From assembly GCF_002252475.1 (NCBI RefSeq), contig NZ_NNRK01000022.1, positions 124,001-188,000 of the forward strand: a stretch of 64,000 bases of DNA. The letters are read 5' to 3'. This document shows positions 54,030 to 61,906 of this stretch, one piece after another. The number at the start of each line of letters is the position of its first letter. Position 1 is the first letter of the stretch. The position numbers and the translations under genes were made by a program. Origin of the DNA: Brucella rhizosphaerae (lineage in GTDB: Bacteria; Pseudomonadota; Alphaproteobacteria; Rhizobiales; Rhizobiaceae). The notes under the pieces are model-generated. The model searched no databases, had not been told where the DNA came from, and worked only from the letters and a program-made list of their open reading frames with translations.

Positions 54030-54501
54030 TTAGTGGACAAATGGTATCCAGTGTAGGACTGAGACGAGGTAAGATACCTCGGTTTTGTCATATCGTATGG
54101 CGACACGTCGCCAATTCTCGAGCTTATGGAATAGCGCTCAACGAGATTTCGCAGTCGTTATGTTTTGCGGTCATGCTCAATGGGATTTCTGCGATTGCTC
54201 CTAGCCGGGATGACGGCCTCAATTGCAGCTTTCGACAGCTCTTCACAGGTGGCATCGCATCAAACATGCCAGTTGTAGCCCAGCGCCGATATCGGCGGAA
54301 AACGCTGTTCCACTTGCCGTACTCGTCCGGGAGATGCCGCCACTGCCAACCTGTCCGGGCAATCCACATCATTCCTTCAAAATACAACCGATTATCCTGT
54401 GCGGGGCGACAACTGCGACCGTGCTCAGGCGGCAACAGCATGCCAATGATAAACCATTCTTCGTCTGAAAAGACAATCTGCTTGCCCAACACTGTCTCCA
54501 A
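54030..54501 (-). pseudogene. IS5-family transposase remnant, internally deleted
   Basis: On the minus strand the first ~80 codons match the DUF4096-type orfA of IS5/IS427-like elements (FSDEEWFIIGMLLPPE, MMWIARTGWQWRHLPDEYGK). After MFDAMPPV the frame jumps to orfB sequence that is readable only in other frames: PARSNRRNPIEHDRKT, an in-frame stop, RLRNLVERY, then a one-base shift and NWRRVATRYDKTEVSYL, ending WIPFVH and TAA at 54030. The catalytic DDE core is missing, so the element is dead. It marks old transposition at the edge of the accessory region. Confidence 0.85.
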
Positions 54502-54631
54502 AAGGCAGCGTTGAATTAATACTCAAAACTCGTGTCAACCTTTGCTCACGAAACCCAGTTTAAGCCGTTATGGGTATTTGCCCAGTATTCCACGTAATAG
54601 CAGACGAGCTCTGGTGTTGTTTCAAAGTAAA

Positions 54632-54659
54632 GTGGGGGTGGCCAACAGACCACCCTCAC
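54632..54659 (-). terminator. Likely terminator of the PhnA-like gene
   Basis: GTGGGGGTGG and CCACCCTCAC pair with one mismatch over an eight-base loop. On the minus strand TTTACTTTG follows. It lies 17 bases beyond the stop of the PhnA-like gene. Confidence 0.6.
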
Positions 54660-54675
54660 GTAGTTCTATAGTAAT

Positions 54676-55695
54676 CTACAATGCAATATCCAACTTTGTG
54701 CGGCTTCGAACACCAGCACGGCCGGCAAAGGCCGAGACGAGTGCACCAACTAAGGCTGCGATAAACGTCCACCACGCAGCTGCGCTGGCAGCGGCAGCGG
54801 CTGCGTCGGCGACCTCACGTGATTTATTTTTCAAATCTTCGCTGGCCTGCTGGATTTGAGCGACAGTCTGCTTGGCTCTTTCAATTCCCTGTTGGGCGGC
54901 GTCACGAGACTGATCAATCAACCGCTTTGCATTATCAACAGCCTGTTCGGCTTCTGACTGTTGCCAACCGTTATTCACCAGGGCAGTGACAGCATCGTTG
55001 CGATCAAATTCAGCAGTGCTACTTGCTGCTCGCTCCGTTAGTTTATTGGAAAGATTACCCAGAATCTCATCGATTTTTGCAGGATTAATTGCAATTGAAC
55101 GAGCTGCATCTTTGATATCCTGAGCAGCCGCTTTGAAAGTTTCTTCAATCTGTTCGGGTTGTAGCCCGTCGATACGAGTGTTTCTCAGAGTTTGTTGGAT
55201 TTCTTGCGATTTGGCATTCCAATCAATATCTCCCAGAACATCCGTATTCAGAGCGCTCATTCCACCGCCAATTGCGGACCCTGCACCTTGCGCGACGCCG
55301 CCGACAGCCGACCCAGCGCTTGTAATTACGGCACCGACGACGTTGCCCGTCGTGCGTACTGCCCCGTTGGCTGCAATTGCACCAGCTGAAACCGCCAGAA
55401 TCAAAAGAGATGCCCATGTGGCGAGGCCGTGAGAATATCCAGCGCCACCGGCCAAGCGTCCTGCAACAAACGCGCCAACGGAGATTCCCAGAGCGATACC
55501 AATTACCGATGGGATTCCAACTGCCGTTGCAATGCCCGCTAGAGGGTTGTCACTATAGACATCTATGGTTCCAAATCCGAGGGCGAAGCTCAGTGCCGAA
55601 AAAGAAATAGCAATCGCCGCTGCTATGATAGCTCCCAGAAGAACCGAGCTAAATGAGGATACTGATAATTGATGAGTATACGATTGTTGCACCAT
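54676..55695 (-). CDS. Large membrane protein with C-terminal coiled region (PhnA-like, unknown function)
   Basis: The 339-residue protein has four hydrophobic segments in about 15-145 (VLLGAIIAAAIAISFSALSF, GIPSVIGIALGISVGAFVAG, a further helix, and a Gly/Ala-rich stretch), then a long soluble, Ala/Gln-rich, likely coiled-coil part (150-300) and a C-terminal hydrophobic segment near 305-325. Similar proteins in this bacterial order are often labelled PhnA-like, a label without functional proof. It sits alone between two transposase remnants. A role in the envelope is plausible; I cannot be more specific. Confidence 0.7.
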   Translation of the reverse strand: MVQQSYTHQLSVSSFSSVLLGAIIAAAIAISFSALSFALGFGTIDVYSDNPLAGIATAVGIPSVIGIALGISVGAFVAGRLAGGAGYSHGLATWASLLILAVSAGAIAANGAVRTTGNVVGAVITSAGSAVGGVAQGAGSAIGGGMSALNTDVLGDIDWNAKSQEIQQTLRNTRIDGLQPEQIEETFKAAAQDIKDAARSIAINPAKIDEILGNLSNKLTERAASSTAEFDRNDAVTALVNNGWQQSEAEQAVDNAKRLIDQSRDAAQQGIERAKQTVAQIQQASEDLKNKSREVADAAAAAASAAAWWTFIAALVGALVSAFAGRAGVRSRTKLDIAL

Positions 55696-56028
55696 TACTG
55701 CACCTACCTTTTAAGGTTCACCGCTTAAAATGGACAACACCAAGTAAGCGGTAGCTATTATATCCAGAACGTTGTTGTAGATATTGCGATCTCGTCATTT
55801 TCTGTCACGTCTCAGTCTTGACAGGAACGACAGCTGCAGAAAATCGAGCGAAGTTACCCCAGATACCCAAGAAGAACGTGACTGACCTGCGTTAGTTCCA
55901 TCGCTGGCTGTTCGATACTGGTATTAGAGGTGGCTCAGGGAACTTGAGCAGTTAGGTCGTGAACTCATAAACTACTTTGAATTTTCAGGTGACTGCGGTT
56001 CATCTTTCGTGGATTTATGAGCCTTCTG

Positions 56029-56131
56029 ATGGCACGCAGACGCTACGAATTAGCCGATCACAAATGGTCAATATTTCGCTTTACTGCCCAACAAGCCACG
56101 TGGCGTAGCCCGTGTTGATGATCGGTGGGTC
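56029..56131 (+). pseudogene. Second IS5-family transposase remnant, N-terminal fragment
   Basis: An ATG at 56029 gives MARRRYELADHKWSIF, which continues after a frameshift as LLPNKPRGVARVDDRWV. Together they match the N-terminus of IS5-type transposases (a YELxDxxWxxIxPLLPxKPRG pattern). Nothing further of the transposase is found. It is a different element from the remnant at 54030. Confidence 0.75.
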
Positions 56132-56274
56132 AGCCTGCCGCGATCATTAGTTCCTCGCTAGGCAATATTTCTGATTTTGGTGCCAATCATCATTGGCGGC
56201 AGTCACTCGTTTGTCTTGATATGCCGACCTTCCAACAGCTTGAGGCTTATCTGGCGCAGGTTGATAAGCTTCTA

Positions 56275-56376
56275 AGCGCATCCCAAAAAGTGGGAACCAG
56301 TTTTCGAAAGAAGATGTGTGTAAAAACAAAATGATAGAGCATTTTTATTGATTCAACTTAAACCAGAAATGCTTTA
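56275..56376. repeat. About 100-base dispersed repeat, copy 2
   Basis: It runs from AGCGCATCCCAAAAAGTGGG to AGAAATGCTTTA and matches the reverse complement of 30738-30841 over its length. The first part (CCCAAAAAGTG) also resembles the unit at 15426. It lies between the transposase fragment and the AT-rich island. Confidence 0.7.
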
Positions 56377-57161
56377 GATAATAAAGGTAGTCTGGTTCCA
56401 GATGCCGCCAAATTCCTTGGGGTCTTTCTGAAGGCATTTGATGGCTTTGCGCAGAAAAACCTGTGACATCCGATAGCATGCTTATGAAAGCTTCAACATG
56501 CCCTAACAGGGCTCTTTATGAAATATCGTCGCGGGAACGTGCTTCAGAAACCAATGTGCAATGATTGAATCTACTTAACTATTTAATTTCAATAGAAAAA
56601 TGGCGGAGGGGGTGTCTTAAGTCTTATTCGTCTAAAATATTGTTTTATATAGCTTTAATTTTACCATTGTTGCTTCTGTATCCGGTTTAATATCCGTCTA
56701 TTATCGTCAGGCTAAGCATTTAATATAGTTTAAACCAAAAGAAAATCCGCCGCAGGGTTCGATTCTCACGGGTCACATCACGCATAGTCAGGAAAGGCGA
56801 CCGAAGCCTTTTGGATGTATGTGGCTCGACATGTTGCGCATTATACGACCTAAATTTCACCACAGATAGACTTACATTAATTTATCAAACGTCCTAAAAA
56901 AATAAGCTTAAGCAAAGAGCGACATATTAATTGGACCATAAGTATGTCCAATACATTCATCTAATAAATGCCGGTGATGCAAAGTTTCTCATTTTCAATA
57001 TGCAAGATTTATACAACTTTGTGATTATCCTCGGTTTATGAAAGTTAGGATCATGAATGAATAATCTTCACCCCACTCCGAAAGACACCCAACTAATTAC
57101 CTACGTTCAAAGAAATAAATTCTGCTTTAAAATAATTTAGAACAAATATATTTATTCCTCC

Positions 57162-59495
57162 ATGGGTAAAAAAGAATCATTTCGGGTAAGCTCACATCTC
57201 AAAGATATTATCGGGCGAGAACTCGTGACCAACGAGTTTGTTGCGATCTTTGAGCTCGTTAAGAACTCATTTGATGCCGGCGCATCAAAAGTGGACATTG
57301 AATTTGATCCTCAAAAAGATACGATATCGATTTCCGATGATGGCCACGGAATGTCTGAGAAGGATATTATCGAGAAATGGCTATTTGTAGCCTATTCAGA
57401 GAAAGCTCAAACTTCATCAGTGAGCTATCGTGATAAAATTAAATCAGGCGGTCAGTTTGCTGGAAGCAAAGGGATTGGGAGATTTGCCTGCGACACACTG
57501 GGGACTCGCTTAGATCTTTATACAAAGACAGAGACGTCGACTGTGGTAAGTCATCTAAATGTCGACTGGACTCAGTTTGAAACAGATAGCCTAGAAGAAT
57601 TTCATCAAATAAAAGTAGATATTAGTAGTAAGAGTAGTTTCCCGACGCTTGTTTATGCTGATGAACCGGTTTCCAATGGTACTGTGTTGGTTATAAAAAA
57701 TACGCGGCATGTCTGGGACAGAGAAGCTATTTCTAAACTGAGAAGAGATCTTGCCAAACTAATTGATCCATTTGGAACCACCAAAAATGTTTCAGTTTCT
57801 ACCTGGTTAGTTGATGGTGGAAAATATTTAATAGATAATGTTGATGGACTTGTAGGTAATGCCATTGCAGACCTACTAAAAGATAAAACAAGCAGAATTC
57901 ATGTATGCATTGACGATGAAGAAATAACAACTAATCTCTACGATAGAGGTCGTAAAATTTATGAAATCAAGGAACCGTCACCCTATGTAGACCTAAAGGG
58001 GGCTAAGGTTGAAGGACAGATTTATTATTTAAACAGATCTGCTAAGCATACATTCACTAATCGCATGGGTGTCAGACCAGTAGAATTCGGCAGTGTTTTT
58101 CTGTTTTTAAATGGTTTTCGTGTTTTTCCCATCGGTGAAGAATTTGATGATAGCTTCGGTTTAAATAGACGTAAACAACAAGGACAAGCGAGATATCTCG
58201 GTACACGTGATGTTTTGGGTCGGGTCGATATTACTGCTCGCGCAAAAATGTTTCGTGAAGTATCCAGCCGAGATGCTGGCCTCATTGAAGATGCACACAG
58301 CCGCGATCTATTCGACGCTATCACGAAACATATGATTTTACGTCTCGAAAGATATGTAGTCGGCGTCAACTGGAAGGATAAAGCGGATGGAAACAGAGAC
58401 ACGTCTGAGGGATTAGAGACGGATCGAGCGCGTGAACGCATTCAAGCTCTCGTCGGATCGATGGCAAAATCCAAAGATATTAGAATTATCTACTATGATG
58501 AAGATATTGTCCGGGTATCTGAGAACCCGGATCAACTCACAGATGATTCTCTAAAGGTGATGGCAGATTTAGCTGCTAATCGAGGAGATTCTGAGCTTCT
58601 TAAGCAGGTAGAACAAGCACGTAGACGAATTGAAGAATTAAAACAATCGCGCGAAGAGGCACAAAAAGAGGCCAGGCGAGCATTAGAAGAACGGCTGCGC
58701 ACTGACGCGCGTATAGAGCGGCTGGAACAGCGAGCAGCATTCCTCGGAAGCAGCCTCGACATCGATATCGATAGGGTGCAACTCCTAATGCACCAAGCTA
58801 CAATTCATGTCGGCCATATCCGCTCTGCATTGGCAAATGCTGCTCACGAAATCCGCTTATTACAGCTTTCTGCTGAAATTGAATCTGATGAGATATTACC
58901 GGACGACTTCGACGATGTTTTAGCTTCAATTCGTCAATCAGCCAGACGCATATCATCTTCACTGGCTGGCGCCAGCTTGTCAGGAGATAGATTAAAATCA
59001 GTGTTGTCTTTCGCCCCCAATATTAGAGTGGACTTAGACACTGATGTCGTTCAAGGCGATCTTGTTAAGTTTCTGAAAGAATATTTTGAAGTACGATTAT
59101 CTGGTGTCCCAGACATGCCCGAAGCGATTTTTTCTGCAAATGGCACATCGCTCATCCGAGAGTTTTCACCAGTAGATATATCCGTCTTAATCGACAACCT
59201 AATTGATAACGCGAGAAAAGCTCGTGCTACAAAAGTAGAGTTTCTAGTCAAACCTAAAAGCCCAAATTCTTTAACTATAGTTGTGACTGACGATGGCGCC
59301 GGTATTGATGACCGAAAGGTAGATCCATCCATGATCTTTGAGCGTGGCTATACCGGATCGCGACAGGGAACTGGCTTGGGCTTATACAACGCCAGACGGC
59401 TTCTAGAGATAATGGAAGGCACGATCGAACTGGTAGGCGACGGATCTCGTGCCGATTTCGAAATAACACTCAAGGGGGAAGTACATGAATCTTGA
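57162..59495 (+). CDS. Dual GHKL-ATPase sensor protein (MORC/Hsp90-like plus histidine-kinase-like domain)
   Basis: The 777-residue protein has two GHKL ATPase domains. The first, residues ~15-200, shows the N-box E31-L-V-K-N35-S-F-D38, G1 DDGHGM (59-64) and G2 GSKGIGRFA (101-109), the wording of MutL/Hsp90/MORC-type ATPases. A long charged coiled coil fills about 475-535 (ELKQSREEAQKEARRALEER). A helical pair with His 544, 549 and 552 (LLMHQATIHVGHI) is where a kinase dimerisation domain would be. The second ATPase, about 660-770, has N683 in LIDNLIDNARKA, DDGAG (710-714) and GTGLGL (736-741), as in histidine kinases. No membrane segment. It overlaps the receiver-like gene by 11 bases. Base composition is AT-rich compared with the flanks. 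Confidence 0.88.
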   Translation: MGKKESFRVSSHLKDIIGRELVTNEFVAIFELVKNSFDAGASKVDIEFDPQKDTISISDDGHGMSEKDIIEKWLFVAYSEKAQTSSVSYRDKIKSGGQFAGSKGIGRFACDTLGTRLDLYTKTETSTVVSHLNVDWTQFETDSLEEFHQIKVDISSKSSFPTLVYADEPVSNGTVLVIKNTRHVWDREAISKLRRDLAKLIDPFGTTKNVSVSTWLVDGGKYLIDNVDGLVGNAIADLLKDKTSRIHVCIDDEEITTNLYDRGRKIYEIKEPSPYVDLKGAKVEGQIYYLNRSAKHTFTNRMGVRPVEFGSVFLFLNGFRVFPIGEEFDDSFGLNRRKQQGQARYLGTRDVLGRVDITARAKMFREVSSRDAGLIEDAHSRDLFDAITKHMILRLERYVVGVNWKDKADGNRDTSEGLETDRARERIQALVGSMAKSKDIRIIYYDEDIVRVSENPDQLTDDSLKVMADLAANRGDSELLKQVEQARRRIEELKQSREEAQKEARRALEERLRTDARIERLEQRAAFLGSSLDIDIDRVQLLMHQATIHVGHIRSALANAAHEIRLLQLSAEIESDEILPDDFDDVLASIRQSARRISSSLAGASLSGDRLKSVLSFAPNIRVDLDTDVVQGDLVKFLKEYFEVRLSGVPDMPEAIFSANGTSLIREFSPVDISVLIDNLIDNARKARATKVEFLVKPKSPNSLTIVVTDDGAGIDDRKVDPSMIFERGYTGSRQGTGLGLYNARRLLEIMEGTIELVGDGSRADFEITLKGEVHES

Positions 59496-60420
59496 TTTTG
59501 GCATTTTATGGATAGAAGACTCCTTTAGTAATGAAGAAGAAGAAGCTTTAAAGCGACGAGTTAAAGAGTGCGGATTTATCGCAAAAATCGCAACAACCCC
59601 TAATGGTAATGATTTAGCCGAATTAAGCCGTACTCACGTGCTATTCCATAAATTCGATTTAATCCTTTTAGACTTTAAGCTAAAAGACGTGAGTGGTGAT
59701 GATCTCGCGCCAACAATTAGAAGACTTTTCCCATCTACTAATATTTTGTTTTATTCAGGTAGTGTTGATGAAGAAGAATTGCGGAAAAAAATCGCTGAAA
59801 AGCAAGTTGAAGGTGTTTACTGCAGCCATAGATCAAGATTTATACAACGGACAGGTAATCTAATTGATCAAACAGCAATGGCATTAAACAGACTATCTGG
59901 GATGAGAGGTTTGGCGATGCGTGTTGTGGCGGAGTGCGATGAACTCATGAAATCTGCTATTCTGCACTTATCCGCAACTAATAAGACTTGCTCTGATAAA
60001 ACTACTGAATTAGATGAATCTGTAATATCATCACTTACTGAATGTATAGAATTATACAATGTAGCTGCTGATGGGAGTATAGAAGATCGATTTAGAACTA
60101 GATCGGTGGATAGCTCGAAAATATTTGGACATTTTCGGCGCCTAACAAAAGAAGTCACGAAAACACCAGCCGACTTTAACGTTAATCAAGAAATGGTCGA
60201 AAGACTGAAAGAATTGCGCAACCAAAGTGCTAAGTATACTAATAATGTTCTTTCAACAAGAAACACGCTGGGGCATGCGATAGAAATTGAAGGCCCAAAT
60301 GGGTGGAGTTTAAAAGGCAGCGATGAAATTACGATCCAAGACTTCGCTGCCATCCGTCAGTCCTTTGCCGATCATATTGACGCTTTCAGAGAGATGGTGA
60401 GGATCGTTGGCGTCCCTTAA
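59485..60420 (+). CDS. Receiver-like protein with C-terminal HEPN-type RNxxxH motif
   Basis: The 311-residue protein begins with a receiver-like domain: acidic pair E11-D12 (LWIEDSF), the phospho-acceptor position D63 (LILLDFKLKD) and S91/S93 (LFYSGS). The conserved Lys of receivers is not seen; VYCSHRSRF stands there. Residues ~130-311 are mostly helical and contain R259-N-T-L-G-H264, which fits the RNxxxH motif of HEPN ribonucleases, followed by a segment and a last helix as HEPN domains often have. I infer an effector switched by the dual-ATPase partner, whose gene it overlaps by 11 bases. Its 3' end overlaps the methyltransferase gene by 111 bases on the other strand. Confidence 0.75.
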   Translation: MNLDFGILWIEDSFSNEEEEALKRRVKECGFIAKIATTPNGNDLAELSRTHVLFHKFDLILLDFKLKDVSGDDLAPTIRRLFPSTNILFYSGSVDEEELRKKIAEKQVEGVYCSHRSRFIQRTGNLIDQTAMALNRLSGMRGLAMRVVAECDELMKSAILHLSATNKTCSDKTTELDESVISSLTECIELYNVAADGSIEDRFRTRSVDSSKIFGHFRRLTKEVTKTPADFNVNQEMVERLKELRNQSAKYTNNVLSTRNTLGHAIEIEGPNGWSLKGSDEITIQDFAAIRQSFADHIDAFREMVRIVGVP

Positions 60421-61611
60421 TAAACCAATCAGCATTTCACCCAGCGCCTCTGCGAGCAATGGAGGCACGGCATTACCAACCTGAGTATAACGGGGGCAGT
60501 CCGTCTGTCTTCGTTGTCCTCCAGTTGTATATGGTCCCTGAAACAGAAACCAATCGGGGAATGACTGCACACGTGCGTGTTCTCTTACCGTCATAGTACG
60601 CGGCTTTGAATAATGTATGAAATCGTCCGGTAATGTACCAATAGTTGGACAAGGTGAATTTGGATCTAATGGTGTTATTGATCTTTTTTTCAAACCATAT
60701 TTGGCTCTAGTTTCTGGGGAAATAGCAGACCCTTTATCACAACTATCTAGCATTTCGTTCATTCGTTTAACGGTGCCTTCCCTATGACGAGGCAATCTTA
60801 AATCGCCGGTCTCAGTAACAGAACCTGATCTCATCAATTGCTGGTAATTGCTTTTAATATCGTTGCTACGTTTCAAAGCATAAAAGCCCCTATGCCCCCA
60901 CTCTTTATCTAATATTGGGGTCTCATCTTCGTCATCAAAATCTGAGATCGCATCTTTAAGGCTCGTGCCTTTTTCGCTGAGGAGCCTTTCTTCTAAAAAA
61001 CTTTTTCGAGCAACCTTCAGTCTCTCGAAAGGATTTATTCCTTCAAGCATTCCTTTTTGAGCGGCGATGAGTACAAAGCGCGGACGACGCTGAGGTACGC
61101 CCCATTTCGACGCGAAGAGTACTTCGTGCCAAACATCGTAGCCAAATTTGCGAAGTTCTTTACATACAAAATCGCTATAGGTTCCACCATCCGAATGTTT
61201 CATAGACTGAAAACCTACAACATTCTCGAGCAAAACCAGTCTTGGGCGTATTAATTCTACGTATTTAAGATAAACATTTACCATACTACTTCGGGGATCA
61301 TCTGGTCGACGTCGCCCATTCATACTGAAGCCTTGACATGGTGGGCCACCAGCAATGAGATCAATCTTTCCCCTCAATAGTTCTAGCTCGCTAGTGTACT
61401 TATCAAAAAGCTTTTCAGCGAACCATGCTCGCTTCTCCAGCCAATTAGGCCAAAGATGTCTCGATTTAATATTGTCGAGTAGATTACACTCATATGTTTT
61501 AAAGGCATCTGGATGCGCTTCGACGGCAAAAAGCCCGGTCAAGCCTGCTTTCTCGAGTCCTAACGATAAGCCGCCGCAGCCAGCGAATAGATCAATAAAC
61601 TTCGCATCCAT
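60310..61611 (-). CDS. C5-cytosine DNA methyltransferase
   Basis: From the ATG at 61611 (AGGT six bases upstream) the enzyme has 433 residues; a TTG at 61638 would add nine. Motif I is FIDLFAGCGGLSLG, motif IV GGPPCQGFS with catalytic C92, motif VI LENV, motif VIII PQRRPRFVLIA, and motifs IX-X include TVREHARVQSFP and YTQVGNAVPPLLAEAL. All are intact, so it should methylate cytosine at C5. The target-recognition region is between motifs VIII and IX; its site cannot be read. No restriction endonuclease gene is seen nearby. It is convergent with, and overlaps, the receiver-HEPN gene. Confidence 0.93.
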   Translation of the reverse strand: MDAKFIDLFAGCGGLSLGLEKAGLTGLFAVEAHPDAFKTYECNLLDNIKSRHLWPNWLEKRAWFAEKLFDKYTSELELLRGKIDLIAGGPPCQGFSMNGRRRPDDPRSSMVNVYLKYVELIRPRLVLLENVVGFQSMKHSDGGTYSDFVCKELRKFGYDVWHEVLFASKWGVPQRRPRFVLIAAQKGMLEGINPFERLKVARKSFLEERLLSEKGTSLKDAISDFDDEDETPILDKEWGHRGFYALKRSNDIKSNYQQLMRSGSVTETGDLRLPRHREGTVKRMNEMLDSCDKGSAISPETRAKYGLKKRSITPLDPNSPCPTIGTLPDDFIHYSKPRTMTVREHARVQSFPDWFLFQGPYTTGGQRRQTDCPRYTQVGNAVPPLLAEALGEMLIGLLRDANDPHHLSESVNMIGKGLTDGSEVLDRNFIAAF

Positions 61612-61810
61612 AGGGTACCTATTGCATAAAATATTCAAGCTGTCCAGGGCGGCATTTCTCTAAAAATACAGGAATGAATTTCCGTCATATGTAAGGGAAA
61701 TATTTTTAAATCAAATCATTAATTCACCAGTGTGGTCTTTTATCTTTTCCGCCCCTCCAATACGCTTTTTCACACAGTCAAATATGCGGATTGACTCTCA
61801 ATCCAAATGA

Positions 61811-61825
61811 GAACATTTTAGGAAC
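61811..61825 (+). promoter_or_regulatory. LexA (SOS) box of alphaproteobacterial type
   Basis: GAAC-ATTTTAG-GAAC is an exact GAAC-N7-GAAC, the reverse complement of the alphaproteobacterial LexA site GTTC-N7-GTTC. It is 96 bases before the likely start of the Y-family polymerase gene. A longer inverted repeat, GGAACATAT (61821-61829) with ATATGTTCC (61844-61852), overlaps it and may extend the operator. Confidence 0.85.
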
Positions 61826-61906
61826 ATATCCACATTGAGCGGAATATGTTCCTGAGTGCCTATGCACTTGCGGCAGGTTTCGCTCGACCTTTTTTCTGAG
61901 GTTTCT

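Larger units (their letters stand above)
55696..57161. other. 1.4-kb region with transposase debris, a repeat and AT-rich DNA
   Basis: The left part contains the promoter side of the PhnA-like gene, with a TATAAT-like box on the minus strand near 55755. The middle holds a transposase fragment (56029-56131) and a dispersed repeat (56275-56376). The right part, from about 56570 to the ATPase gene, is visibly AT-rich like the island that follows. A tRNA-like 3' fragment (about 56751-56780) does not fold well. No complete gene is seen. Confidence 0.55.

Noticed and set aside
56125..56334. 69-codon plus-strand frame
   Set aside because: It runs through transposase debris and into a dispersed repeat; composition gives no protein signal.
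56751..56780. tRNA-like 3' end (AGGGTTCGATTCTCAC)
   Set aside because: The T-stem does not pair and no matching 5' part, acceptor or CCA is found; no second copy is seen at the other side of the island, so it is not supported as an attachment site.
57162..61611. Classical type II restriction-modification system
   Set aside because: The methyltransferase is intact, but neither neighbour shows a PD-(D/E)XK, HNH or other restriction-endonuclease motif that I can recognise.
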